The notes under the pieces are model-generated. The model worked only from the letters and a program-made list of their open reading frames with translations, ran no database searches and was not told the origin of the DNA. Shown piece after piece: positions 10,904 to 21,649 of a stretch of 64,000 bases of DNA. Origin of the DNA: Hormiphora californensis (taxonomy: Eukaryota; Ctenophora; Tentaculata; Cydippida; Pleurobrachiidae); contig CM035353.1 of the NCBI GenBank assembly GCA_020137815.1, forward strand, positions 4,526,404 to 4,590,403, given 5' to 3'. Position 1 is the stretch's first letter. Each line of letters begins with the position of its first letter. Both the position numbers and the translations under genes were made by a program.

Positions 10904-11589
10904 GGTTTTAAAGGAGTGGGACAGGACGGTGTCCTGGATAAGGACTATATTGATGTGTTAGTGAGGGCCGCCTGAAGGCGTTTCAAGCTGAAGCCTCGGA
11001 ACGTGAGGGAGTCCCTCTGGAAGAGGCTTATTCAAAATGTTATAATATTAAATTTAAACCCTATTTTAGTAATATTGCTAACAGTTGACCCTCTCTTCAC
11101 AACCAGACCCAAGCTATATATATATATAATTATTAATTATGTATAAAGATTAAAGAAGGGCATAAAAATTAGAATTGGAACTGGTGAATCACCGTTTACC
11201 ATTCTCAGGTCGAGCGGGAATAGGACACAATGAGCCGATCTACATGGTCATATTAAAAGGGCTGTCGAACAAGAAGACTAGATCTTTCGACGCCGAAAAC
11301 TTTGTTGCTGAGAATACCTAGCCTGTCTCAGGACGGATCTCAACGACCACTTTTTATAAATGTAATTAGCTTTTAACTTGCAATTTAAGATCTTTCAGAA
11401 AAAGTACCCTAATTTTACTATTGGCCAATCGGCAGTCATAATATAATGATGTACCAGCAAAATTGCTGTAAATTAAACTTCTAAGGGTACCCTAGATAAG
11501 AGTGGGGTCCAGGGCGGAGCACCTTGGTGGGGGTCTGGGGGGCGAAGCAATCCTCATAATCTGAGGCAGTTGCAGAAACAATCGGTTCT
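10904..11589. other. No gene recognised
   Basis: AT-rich with a (TA)n tract near 11116. Around 11500-11560 a GC-rich block with a GGGTCTGGGGGGCGAAGC core resembles the interior of the hAT MITE at 28705-29015 and may be a fragment of that kind of element. Confidence 0.4.
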
Positions 11590-11880
11590 GTGATGGAGGA
11601 CTATCAACTCAACCAGTACACTGCCGATGGCGGCGAGAATGCCAGATCCCAGAAGGAGATTTTTTGCAGGCTAAATGGGCCTCCCCAGGGTACCTCTGGT
11701 CCCTTTGTTATGAAGGTAGCGGAGGTGCTAGAGGTCCAATCCGGTTACCCTCCTCCACTCCTTGTGTACAGAACAAGAATTAGAAAGGCTACAATCCTGA
11801 AGCCCTCGGTAGCCAGCGGAATTTTGTACTTCGAGGGATCGGCACCGCCAGTTCCCATTGGATTCTCGCTGCTAAGGTAA
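11590..11880 (+). CDS. Hypothetical open frame, unknown
   Basis: A 96-codon frame with mixed composition and no low-complexity sequence (contains CRLNGPPQGTSGPFVMKVAE). I do not recognise a family. It has no clear splice signals or promoter and could be a chance frame or an isolated transposon fragment. Confidence 0.2.
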   Translation: MMEDYQLNQYTADGGENARSQKEIFCRLNGPPQGTSGPFVMKVAEVLEVQSGYPPPLLVYRTRIRKATILKPSVASGILYFEGSAPPVPIGFSLLR

Positions 11881-12470
11881 ATCAATAATCCCCGCACCGA
11901 CATCACCCGAAACAATCTGTCTCACACACAGATCTCAATCCATTGTGGAATCTCTAAGGTAGAAGTAGATGACTTAAAAAATCTACCACGGTTTACTGTC
12001 TAACAACTGTGTACATGATCAGAGGAGGATGAACCCTTCGGACGTTATTTCGAGGCTGAAAAAGGGGAAACAGGGAAGTGTTTGGAGGGCTAGGGTACCA
12101 TGTATAGACAAACTTTGTATCCAATTTTTATTTATTTGGCCCGGGAGGAGTTAAAAGTTTATGAATCACTTGTCACTGGTGTCAGTGGTCACAATTAACA
12201 ATTCTCACACACAGCAAAATCATAGAACCCGTGACAAACAAAACAATTTGTGTGGGTTTGGTAGAGAGAAAGGAAGCTGCAACACAAATATTTAAGCTAA
12301 ACTTAGATATCCCTAGATTTTCTTAATATCTTTATCTCCAAATTTAATATTCTCACATTTAATTTAATATTCTCACATATATGTAACATGGTACACCTCA
12401 GATTTCTCAAACTGATCATATCCTCTCAAAACTGTTTGGAATTGTGTGACACTGACATTGAATCCTTTTC
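11881..12470. other. No gene recognised
   Basis: AT-rich, with a short direct repeat containing AATTTAATATTCTCACAT near 12340 and 12359. Confidence 0.5.
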
Positions 12471-12646
12471 AGGCCCGGCGGAAAGTATGGTGTACCTCCA
12501 GTGTGGAAGATTTGGACTGCAACCGACACCTTGCAGAAGAAATTGCCCTTCCAAAGACCAGAGCCACCCCAGCCCAACCTAACACTAACAGTACCTAACA
12601 GCCTAGTGACTGAGCTCCTTACCAAACAACCCGTCCAGTGTGGATG
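12471..12646 (+). CDS. Possible exon, proline-rich
   Basis: It follows a pyrimidine-rich acceptor (CCTTTTCAG ending near 12476). One frame is open to a stop near 12646 and reads PPVWKIWTATDTLQKK then a Pro-rich PEPPQPNLTLTVPNS. No family is recognised. It may belong upstream of the hAT-derived units. Confidence 0.25.
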
Positions 12647-12983
12647 ATGTGGACCGCCACTGACAAAATGCAGACGACAATACCGTTTGAGCTGCAGGAA
12701 GCAGATTTCACTGACTTAGAAACATTCTTACTCCGCGTAATCATGACCCATGCGGGACAACAGCTAGATTCAACAATATAGTTGAAAAGCTACCGTTAAG
12801 AAAATCAGATGGTAGGAAGTGTGGTCGGCCCAACATCACAGAAAGTCGAAGTTGAGACCGAGCTAATGGGTACTCATATGACAGTAGCCTAAAGGTATTA
12901 CCCCCGTGACACCACATGGGCCTGGGCATCCAAACTAATTTATTTAATTGTTTTTTGGACTAAATACTTATACCCTTTGTTAG

Positions 12984-13229
12984 ATGGAAGAATGGAACTC
13001 CAGACATGGGCAGCCCAGCTTCCACCAGCCTACCCTCATTACCCTACCCCAGCAATTATACCCTCATGGTTTCCAGCAATACGGCTCCCAGCTGCAGTCC
13101 CCTGGATCCCAGAGGACCCTTGCCACCCAACAGCACTCTTCTTCACCAGCCGAAGAGCTAGAGAAAGAACGGCCGCCATTTTATTGCGAAGAGTTATCTC
13201 AAAAATTCAAGGATATCATTGCAAATCAT
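12984..13229 (+). CDS. Possible first exon, Gln/Pro/Ser-rich
   Basis: It starts at an ATG preceded by TTTGTTAG and runs 82 codons to a GTGAGT donor at 13230 (phase 0). The product is rich in Gln, Pro, Ser and His (HPQ-type low complexity), then contains FYCEELSQKFKDIIANH. It lies 480 bp before the first hAT-derived unit and could be its N-terminal exon, though no matching acceptor was established. No family recognised. Confidence 0.3.
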
Positions 13230-13342
13230 GTGAGTTCAATTAAGATCACTACAACTGTTGTTTTATCGGGTTTAGATAGCTGTACTTATTGTTTTTCTGT
13301 AACTAGAGCCCATCGTTCTCCATAATAACAACGGCTGATATA

Positions 13343-13675
13343 TTACCCCAATCCCCCACTCCCGTCCCCCTCTTCATCTTTCTTCATCTCCCACTGCACA
13401 GGTTGGATAAAGGTTTTCTGAAATGGATGAATCACTTCCTTGATTATGTCGGCTGTACAAAGGAAAGGAATCATAATGTATCCCCTTGCATTTTTCTCTG
13501 AAATCTCTAATGTCTGTTTATGATGATTTGCAGCTGTACTATCCCATTTTACCAGCTGGCCCACCTGAAAACCTAACCCAGACCAGCCTAACCCCAGGGG
13601 ACTCAGCCCGGGGTGGGCCCCGCAGACCGGATGGTCCTCGAGAAGGAAATTATGGGTAGAGACAGTCTTCATGCA
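13343..13675. other. No gene recognised
   Basis: A pyrimidine-rich stretch at 13350-13400. The long minus-strand frame here has no motif. The last bases (ATTATGGGTAGA and on) begin the repeated unit also seen at 18218 and 21618. Confidence 0.4.
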
Positions 13676-14172
13676 CTATAAATAATTTGTTACATTAAAA
13701 AGAGACTAAGCCTAACCGAAAATGCGAATACTGTGGTGCTAATAACAGAACGTCCCATGTGTCAAACATGCTTTATGGTTCTCACGACTAACTGAAATGG
13801 GTGGGACACTCCAGGGGAGCAATGAGGACGTACTGGACGAACCTGAAAAGAATCATTGCTTCGGGCAAACTGGATCAGGACAGGCAGGCGGTGGGGGATA
13901 GATTGCTCCAGGAGTTGAAGTGCCCAAAGATCAGGCTGGCACTCCTCTGTGTAAATGGGATCCTGGAAGCCATGGCCCCATTCTCTGCTGAGCTCCAGAA
14001 GCCAGGACTCCCATTGGACAGGTGGGCCACTATTATCATGGCGGTGAGGGAGGAATTCAAGAGGTTGTCTGTGAAGACTTCATCTGCAGCCTGCGTCCAG
14101 TTCTTCACCACCCATGAGAGGATCATTGCTTCGGGAAAATTTGACACGAACCGGCAGGTAGTGGACTATTAA
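13676..14172 (+). pseudogene. hAT-derived unit A, BED finger plus helical domain
   Basis: The segment starts with a finger-like frame, RKCEYCGANNRTSHVSNMLY (C-x2-C then His residues), resembling a BED zinc finger. After a stop, a 123-codon frame (13801-14172) carries KCPKIRLALLCVNGILEAMA, FSAELQKPGLPLDRW and EEFKRLS. This order resembles the helical insertion between the catalytic segments of hAT transposases. The unit recurs at 18240-18720 and 21650-22105. The internal stop and missing catalytic segments make it a pseudogene. Confidence 0.5.
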
Positions 14173-14349
14173 AGGACATGAAGTGTCCCAGGCCCAAGAT
14201 AAGGCTAGCACTCCTCTGTGTCAATGGGAGTTATTATGTTATTTTATCTTATTACATCTGTGTTGAATCTTATCTGCTGCAAATGTCAATATTGATATAT
14301 TGCACGCTCCCATTTAGGGATATAAGCTATAAATAATTTGCTACATTAA

Positions 14350-14646
14350 AAAAATAATAAGCCTGACCGAAAATGCGAATACTGTCACGTTAATAACAGA
14401 ACCTCTCATGTGTCAAACATTACGAAAACCCTGGCCAGCGCAAACCGGACAATTTCCAACTTTGGAGCTGACTACAGTTATGGAGGGAAGCTGAATCCCG
14501 CTACTTCATTCTCTTCTGAGGGTCCCCTCCAGGATGCCGGGGAAGCCTGGAATTTACCTACTATAAGTGCTATTGTAGGAGATAATGCCTCAAATGTGGT
14601 GAAAGCATGTGATGTTACATTGAACGTGAAAATCTATATGATATAA
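14350..14646 (+). pseudogene. hAT catalytic-core fragment, unit A
   Basis: A second finger-like block (RKCEYCHVNNRTSHVSN) is followed by an open frame to 14646 containing EAWNLPTISAIVGDNASN and VVKACD. In hAT transposases the corresponding D-N-A-x-N motif holds the second catalytic Asp. The first catalytic segment is deleted here but is kept in unit B (19350-19571). Confidence 0.55.
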
Positions 14647-14853
14647 ACCCCTCCCTTTTCAGCAGTCCAGTTAAACCTCTCATTTAAGCTGGTGAGATAA
14701 CCTTGACCGAGGGTTCTGATGCCATTGTCATATTTCTCCTAAAAATTTGGACTCCAAGTCCACTCTCAGACTTTTGGGTTAGGGTGTCTCAAGGTGTGAA
14801 GAGTTTCATTGTTTCACTCAAATCGTTAAACTTATCATGCCACACAGCATCAT
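14647..14853. other. Unit A spacer
   Basis: A conserved non-coding part of the repeated unit (contains TATAAACCCCTCCCTTT), recurring near 17930, 19650 and 21005. It leads into the two-exon gene. A CCACACAG acceptor-like site lies just before 14851. Confidence 0.4.
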
Positions 14854-15396
14854 ATGGATCATAACGTGTTAGCGTTGCTGAACACGATGAGGGTCGCCAC
14901 CATGGCGGATTTATATGGAACTGGAAGGTATGGCTATCCTCCATCCCCGGCCCCGCCAGCGCTGCAGCTACAGCCACCCCCGGCCCTTGGACCCTCGCAC
15001 CCCCCCCCCCGCCCAAGCCGCTACAAGCCGTTCCAGAAGAAAAAAAAGAGGCCGAGGAAGTGCTACAATTGTAACAAGGCGGGTCACCTCACGAGGCATT
15101 GGTAAGTTATCAACAATCTAGATCAGGTGCCGACCCAAAGAAAATATTAATTATCAGATTTAACACATTTATTTCGTTTCAGCCGCACGGTGTTACCGAG
15201 GAATGCGGCAGGACCTCCCCCTCCACAACCAGCAATAGGACCTCCCCCTCCACCCCCACTCCAGATCCAGGTGCAGGTCTATCAGCTGGAGCCGGCACGG
15301 ACTGACCGTCCACCTCCTCCACCGCCACCCAGGGCGCCCACCCCGACCTTCGCACTGGAGTATTTTCCTATGCTCCACGCTCCACCAACACCATGA
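14854..15396 (+). CDS. Two-exon Pro-rich CCHC zinc-knuckle protein, copy A
   Basis: Exon 1 is 14854-15101 and exon 2 is 15183-15396, separated by an 81-bp GTAAGT...TTTCAG intron. The knuckle CYNCNKAGHLTRH lacks its last Cys in the unspliced frame; joining TG|C across the intron supplies it, giving C-x2-C-x4-H-x4-C. Splicing yields 153 codons from the first ATG. The Met at codon 17 (14902) sits in a perfect GCCACCATGG context and is the better start. The product is Tyr/Pro-rich, then basic (KKKKRPRK), then the knuckle, then two polyproline blocks. Such knuckles bind single-stranded nucleic acid. The copy at 19858-20476 keeps the same structure. It could be a gag-like or RNA-binding protein; no specific family recognised. 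Confidence 0.6.
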
Positions 15397-15429
15397 TGTT
15401 ATTTATTTTAAACTTTATTTGATAATAGA

Positions 15430-15780
15430 TTGGAATCTAAGTTGGAATCTTTGGATGAAATCAAGTAGAAGGCGCACTGTTTCGTAACAAAGGAGGACCA
15501 AGATGACAGGATATTTTGTGAAATATGCCCGAAGTCAAAAGGGTAGAAGGTTCCGGACTGGATTAAAAATGAGGTCACCGGGAATTTCAATTCTTAATGG
15601 TCCAAGATGCTCTACGAGCTAAGATGCCATTTGAAAAATGCTGGACATTTGCAAAATGAGGATCGCTATATTATGAAGATTGAAGGCCGAGAAAAAGAGA
15701 GGAGATGAATTTTGAAGACATAGAGCTCAACATTCTTGAGACTATGTACCATAACATCCAACATAATATAAGCACAGTTA
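15430..15780 (+). pseudogene. BED/TTF-type zinc-finger remnant, unit A
   Basis: One frame reads VTKEDQDDRIFCEICPKSKG, then after a stop WIKNEVTGNFNS, then LRCHLKNAGHLQNE. The C-x2-C followed by H and a distal H resembles the TTF/BED finger at the N-terminus of hAT transposases. Two stops break it, at the same places in copy B (20500-20890), so it decayed before the unit was duplicated. Confidence 0.45.
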
Positions 15781-15789
15781 CAGCTACAG

Positions 15790-16610
15790 TAGGGTGTGAC
15801 AAACGCCCCGACCTTCTTCGATTGCTCCAAATAATTTTTTGGGTGTGAGGTTTGACTTGAAATGAAATAATATGAAGTTTGAAGTCAATCGGATGTAATT
15901 AAGGGGTCGCCGATAATTAATTATGATTTTACCTGTTGCGCGAGTGAAATTCGCCGTTTAAGTGACTTCCGGGAAGTTTTGGCGTTCCTCTCGAACACTA
16001 TCCGATCCGGAATGGCCATGTTTATATACAACTTATGAAGCAACATATGGTCTAAAATGCTTAGTTTTGGAGCTAGGAGCGATTTTCTGTTTGATAACTT
16101 AGTCACGTGACATGTAGCTTACTGGGCATAAAATCGCCCATAGCGCCAAAACTAAGCATTTTAGGCCATATGTTGCTTCATAAGTCGTATATAAACATGG
16201 CCATTCCGGAGCGGATCCTTTCGTCAAAAATCTATTTGGGACACCCGATTAGCCACAATCAGCATCTTGGCCCACACGCGTGACGTCATAATTGAAATTC
16301 ACTAATTCGCCCATAACTACAAAACTAAGCATTTTAGACCATATGTTGCTTCATAAGTTGTATATAAACATGGCCATTCCGGATCGGATAGTGTTCGAGA
16401 GGAACGCCAAAACTTCTCGGAAGTCGCTTAAACGGTGAATTTCACTCGCGCAACAGGTAAAATCATAATTAATTATCGGCGACCCCTTAATTACATCCGA
16501 TTGACTTCAAACTTCATATTATTTCATTTCAAGTCGAACCTCACACACAAAAAAATATTTGGAGTGATTGGATGAATTTGAAAAAATGATGGGGCGTTTG
16601 TCACACCCTA
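15790..16610. mobile_element. hAT-type foldback element, 821 bp
   Basis: The ends are TAGGGTGTGACAAACGCCCC in inverted orientation. The 8-bp target duplication AGCTACAG lies at 15782-15789 and 16611-16618. The sister copy at about 20885-20905 has the uninterrupted target with a single AGCTACAG, which proves the boundaries. Imperfect inverted arms extend about 290 bp inward, and the centre holds a third partial copy of the arm (16147-16215). The 8-bp duplication and TAGGG end are typical of hAT elements. No coding capacity. Confidence 0.85.
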
Positions 16611-16625
16611 AGCTACAGGTGTGTA

Positions 16626-17824
16626 CAGGGTGTCCCACTGTCTTTGCGTGACCTATGATTTTGAGTGATGAGTGGGTTCCATTCAAATGCTCATAACTCA
16701 TCGAAAAATTGGTCAAAACGGCTCAACCAAAAACAGTGTTGTAGAGAATTGTCAGGCGAACATTTGGGTACAAGATTGATGTTCCAAGTTTTACCAACCG
16801 TCAGATATATCGTCTTAAAGTCAAAAATACGTGTTCATGAAATCCGACCGGGGTTCACGTTTTGAAAAATTCACAAATGCAAAGTTGCTCGGATCACATT
16901 GCATCCCTCATAAGAGTTGTAGGAAATTGTCTGGCGGTCATTTTGGTACCCGAGTTTTTGTCCTAGCTCAATGTTTAGAGTGTCTTATGACTGTCAGAAC
17001 TGGAATTTTCACAAAAGTGGTCTCAGGTATCGCATTACATTTTGCCCTGTTATGAAGCTCATTGCTGCTTGAATAACATCTTAGTGCATGATAGGGTTGA
17101 GATAGACCACTTGCGTATCCTACACATTAACAGGGGCCTTGCCAAATCGTCATAACAACCCTGTCAAGTGTCTAGATGAAATTGAGACGATATGTGCTGA
17201 TTATCATGGGATTACACACGACACCGAGCCACCTAATTAGGCGTTGTGAGCCGATACCAACTAAGACTCAGCGTAGACAAATCCTTATGTTCCTACAGTC
17301 ATAACGCAACTAAAACGTAGAGCTATGGATAAAATCATGGTATCAAAATGAACCTTAGACGATTCCAATGAAGCCCTTATAAATTTCAAACCATTTTACC
17401 CATTTGTTGATGACACGTGATCCCCTCAAAAATGTTGGTTGAATTTCGTCTTTAGACAGTCATAAGACAGTCTAAACATTAAGCTAGGACAAAAACCCGG
17501 GTACCAAAGTGACCGCCAGACAGTTTCCTACAACTCTTATGAGGGATGCAATGTGATCCGAGCAACTTTGCATATGTGAATTTTTCAAAACGTGAACCCC
17601 GGTCGGATTTCATGAACACGTATTTTTGACTTTAAGACGATATATCTGACGGTTGGTAAAACTTGGAACATCAATCTTGTACCCAAATGTTCGCCTGACA
17701 ATTCTCTACAACACCGTTTTTGGTTGAGCCGTTTTGACCAATTTTTCGATGAGTTATGAGCATTTGAATGGAACCCACTCATCACCCAAAATCACAGGTC
17801 ACGCAAAGACAGTGGGACACCCTG
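16626..17824. mobile_element. Tc1/mariner-type foldback element, 1.2 kb
   Basis: The ends are CAGGGTGTCCCACTGTCTTT in inverted orientation, flanked by TA at 16624-16625 and 17825-17826. The sister copy near 20895-20905 reads GGTGTGTAATGTAG, a single TA with no insert. Inverted arms of about 375 bp (16626-17003 and 17448-17824) each contain the same 66-codon open frame, one on each strand. The centre (17004-17447) encodes nothing I recognise. It is a non-autonomous, possibly solo-arm derivative. Confidence 0.8.
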
Positions 17825-17829
17825 TAATG

Positions 17830-18239
17830 TAGACAGTGGGCTATTTTATCTTAATTCTCAACCAACATTATAACATTGTTTATAATATCGAACTTCTTTA
17901 TGTATACATATCATCGGGTGAAAATCTATATGATATAAACCCCTCCCTTTCCAGCAGTCCAGTTTAACCTCTCACAAGCTGGTGAGAGGTTCTGATGCCA
18001 TAGCAACCAACAAGATGCGAAAAAAAGCTCTCCGTCCGTAAAAAGAAACGTTATGATCGGAGACCTCTTTTGAGAAAAACAATCGATTTGTGTGTTGCTA
18101 GTGTGGGAGAAGGTACTCCCGTAGATGAAAGAGGTGCAAGTTTTTTGATATGCCCGCTATTAAGAATCCGGATATTACTGTAATATTGAAATATAATAAT
18201 ATGATTAAGAAGAAAATAATGGGTAGAAACAGTCTTCAT
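17830..18239. repeat. Unit spacer between copies A and B
   Basis: Homologous to 20905-21200 and 21440-21650. It contains the TATAAACCCCTCCCTTT block and a CTATTAAGAATCCGGATA motif. No gene. Confidence 0.6.
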
Positions 18240-18720
18240 GCACTATGAATAATTTGTTACATTAAAAAGAGAATAAGCCTAACCGAAAATGCGAATACTG
18301 TGGTGCTAATATATATAACAGAACCTCCCATGTGTCAAACATGCTTTATGGTTCTCACGACTAACTGAAATGGGTGGGACACTCTAGGGGAGCAATGAGG
18401 ACGTACTGAAAAAATTTTGAAAAATATGAAATCATTGCTTCGGGCAAACTGGATTAGGACAGGTAGGTGATGGGGAATAAATTGCTCCAGGAGTTGAAGT
18501 GCCCAAAGATCAGGCTGGCACTCCTCTGTGTAAATGGGATCCTGGAAGCCATGGCCCCATTCTCTGTTGAGCTCCAGAAGCCAGGACTCCCATTGGACAG
18601 GTGGGCCACTATTACCATGGCTGTGAGGGAGGGATTCAAGAGGTTGTCTGTGAAGACTTCCTCTGCAGCCTGCGTCCAGTTCTTCACCACCCAGGAGAGG
18701 GTGATTGCTCTCTAGAGAAT
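18240..18720 (+). pseudogene. hAT-derived unit B, BED finger plus helical domain
   Basis: Copy of 13676-14172 with the same finger (RKCEYCGAN) and the same block (KCPKIRLALLCVNGILEAMA). It has extra damage near 18405-18440, where the frame between HSRGA and the helical domain is lost. A following fragment (18770-18930) repeats the KIRLALLCVNG block, so this unit contains a partial internal duplication. Confidence 0.5.
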
Positions 18721-18985
18721 CCTACTTAACTGAACCACCGCACAACATTTGTATGATGCAAGACACTTCAGTAGGACACGAACCGGCAGGTAGTGGACTA
18801 TTCAAGGACATGAAGTGTCCCAGGCCCAAGATAAGGCTAGCACTCCTCTGTGTCAATGGGATTTATTTTATTATTTTATCTTATTACATCTGTGTTGAAT
18901 CTTATCTGCTACATTGAAATATTACACGCTCCCATTTAAGGTAGAGGCAGTCGTCATAAGCTATATATAATCTGGTACATTAAAA

Positions 18986-19648
18986 AGAGAATAAATCTGA
19001 CCGAAAATGCGAATACAGGCACGCTAATAACAGAACCTCCCATGTGTCAAACATTACCGAAACCCTGGCCAGCGGGAAAATGACAACTTTGGAGCTAAAT
19101 GACCGTCTCAAAATACTCAGTAAAGTCTTGACTAATTCCCTTTATCTCAAGACACTCATCAACTTCTTGTGGACAGAGATCGCCGTGCCGTACCTCTGAT
19201 TCGAGACAGGGGAGGACGTGACGGAATCCCACACACCATGGAGCTTCCTCTTTCATGCAGCTCAATCCGGCGTTACCATACCCAGGAGTGACAACATGAG
19301 TAAAAAATCATCCCAGACCTAGATACCAAACTTCAATTACTTCTATCTAGTGAGCTTGCCAAAGCTGCCATTGATTCTGTGGCGGTCACCACAGATATAT
19401 TGGACTTCGCTCCAACAGGATTCTTACATTTCCGTGCATTTCATCTCAACCTCGTGGGAAAGAAAAACTTTGATCTTGAAGTGCAGTTATTTTCCTGAGG
19501 CTCACACTGGAGCGAATATATACAAACATGGATCGCCAATGCCGGGGAAGCCTGGAATTTACCTACTATAAGTGCTATTGTAGGAGATAATGCCTCAAAT
19601 GTGGTGAAAGCATGTGATGTTACATTGAACGTGAAAATCTATATGATA
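18986..19648 (+). pseudogene. hAT catalytic-core pseudogene, unit B
   Basis: The most complete core in the cluster. A finger-like block (from 19000) is followed by LYLKTLINFLWTEIA, then SELAKAAIDSVAVTTDI, then after a frameshift WTSLQQDSYISVHFISTSWE, then after another EAWNLPTISAIVGDNASN. TTDIWTS holds the first catalytic Asp and DNASN the second in hAT enzymes; both residues are present but in different frames. The C-terminal hAT dimerisation domain was not found. Confidence 0.6.
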
Positions 19649-19857
19649 TAAACCCCTCCCTTTTCCAGCAGTCCAGTTTAACCTCTCACAAGCTGGTGAG
19701 ATAACCTTGACCGAGGGTTCTGATGCCATTGTCATATTTCTCCTAAAAATTTGGACTCCAAGTCCACTCTCAGACTTTTGGGTTAGGGTGTCTCAAGGTG
19801 TGAAGAGTTTCATTGTTTCACTCAAATCGTTAAACTTATCATGCCACACAGCATCAT

Positions 19858-20476
19858 ATGGATCATAACGTGTTAGCGTTGCTGAACACGATGAGGGTCG
19901 CCACCATGGCGGATTTATATGGAACTGGAAGGTATGGCTATCCTCCACCCCCGGCCCCGCCAGCGCTGCAGCTACAGCCACCCCGGCCCTTGGACCCTCG
20001 CACCCCCCCCCCCCCCCCCCGCCCAAGCCGCTCCAAGCCGTTCCAGAAGAAAAAAAAGAGGCCGAGGAAGTGCTTCAATTGTAACAAGGCGGGTCACCTC
20101 ACGAGGCATTGGTAAGTTATCAACAATCTAGATCAGGTGCCGACAGGCACCTCCGACCCGAAGAAAATATTAATTATCAGAGATTGATAAAATTCAAATT
20201 ATAGATATTTTGCCATGTAATGCTGTTTTATTATAAGATTTAACACATTTATTTCGTTTCAGCCGCACGGTGTTACCGAGGAATGCGGCAGGACCTCCCC
20301 CTCCACAACCAGCGATAGGACCTCCCCCTCCACCCCCACTCCAGATCCAGGTGCAGGTCTATCAGCTGGAGCCGGCACGGACTGACCGTCCACCTCCTCC
20401 ACCGCCACCCAGGGCGCCCACCCCGACCTTCGCACTGGAGTATTTTCCTATGCTCCACGCTCCACCAACACCATGA
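19858..20476 (+). CDS. Two-exon Pro-rich CCHC zinc-knuckle protein, copy B
   Basis: Exon 1 is 19858-20111 and exon 2 is 20263-20476; the intron is 151 bp, versus 81 bp in copy A, with the same GTAAGT donor and TTTCAG acceptor. The knuckle is CFNCNKAGHLTRH, completed to Cys by the same split TG|C codon. The GCCACCATGG start is at 19906. Compared with copy A the coding exons differ by a net 6 bp in the polyproline tract, so the frame is kept while the intron has changed by 70 bp. That contrast suggests the coding sequence was once under constraint. Function is probably nucleic-acid binding by analogy with CCHC knuckles. Confidence 0.6.
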
Positions 20477-20499
20477 TGTTATTTTTAAATTTTATTTAT

Positions 20500-20890
20500 T
20501 TTAAACTTTATTTGATAATAGATTAATGAAGGTTTTCATTTCTAAGTTGGAATCTTTGGATGAAATCAAGTAGAAGGCGCACTGTTTCGTAACAAAGGAG
20601 GACCAAGATGACAGGATATTTTGTGAAATATGCCCGAAGTCAAAAGGGTAGAAGGTTCCGGACTGGATTAAAAATGAGGACACCGGGAATTTCAATTCTT
20701 AATGGTCCAAGATGCTCTACGAGCTAAGATGCCATTTGAAAAATGCTGGACATTTGCAAAATGAGGATCGCCATATTATGAAGATTGAAGGCCGAGAAAA
20801 AGAGAGGAGATGAATTTTGAAGACATAGAGCTCAACATTCTTGAGACTATGTACCATAACATCCAACATAATATAAGCACAGTTACAGCT
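20500..20890 (+). pseudogene. BED/TTF-type zinc-finger remnant, unit B
   Basis: Near-identical to 15430-15780, including the two stops. It ends in the empty sites that date the two foldback insertions in copy A. Confidence 0.45.
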
Positions 20891-21213
20891 ACAGGTGTGT
20901 AATGTAGGCAGTGGGTTATTTTATCTCAATTCTCAACCAACATTATAACATTGTTTCTAATATCGAACTTCTTTATGTATAAATATCATCGGGTGAAAAT
21001 CTATATGGTATAAACCCCTCCCTTTCCAGCAGTCCAGTTTAACCTCTCACAAGCTGGTGAGATAACCTTGACCGAGGGTTCTGATGCCATAGCAACCAAC
21101 AAGATGCGAAAAAAGCTCTCTATCCGTAAGAAGAAAAGTTATGATCGGAGACCTCTTTTGAGAAAAACAATCGATTTGTGTGTTGCTAGTGTGGGGGAAG
21201 GTACTTGAGGCAG

Positions 21214-21450
21214 TCAGCGCGGCCTATAGCTTTTTAGGCCGTGCGCGCCGCGCTCAAGCCGTAGCTTGAGTAGAGATTTTATATGATTGACATGATGACT
21301 TGTGATTTACGATGTTCACTTCTTGATACAACAAAACAAATGTGTTTTAACTTATCAAAGTATAATCAAAGATCTAGTTAGTAATCAAAGATAAAGTTAT
21401 CCTTCACTTAGGGCCCAAGGTATTACAATGGAAAAGAAAAGATGAAAGAG
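21214..21450. mobile_element. Unclassified ~220-bp insert, GC-rich hairpin at one end
   Basis: Copy A (18112-18125) reads straight through where this copy has extra sequence. The insert begins with a GC-rich stem-forming block (GCGGCCTATAGCTTTTTAGG followed by CCGTGCGCGCCGCGC) and ends AT-rich. No tRNA-like boxes or clean terminal repeats were found. Its boundaries are uncertain by several bases. Confidence 0.35.
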
Positions 21451-21487
21451 GTGGACCTCAGTCAGCGGTGTAAGTTTTTTTGATATG

Positions 21488-21530
21488 CCTGCTATTAAGA
21501 ATCCGGATATATCCGGATTCTTAATAGCAG
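21488..21530. repeat. Palindrome unique to unit C junction
   Basis: CTATTAAGAATCCGGATA is followed immediately by its complement. Copy A has only one arm (about 18160), so the palindrome arose locally by an inverted duplication. Confidence 0.8.
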
Positions 21531-21649
21531 GATATATCCAAACATTAGAAAGAGCACATTTATGTGTAATAACATATTACTGTAATATTGAAATATAATA
21601 ATATGATCAAGAAGAAAATTATGGGTAGAAACAGTCTTCATGCACTATA

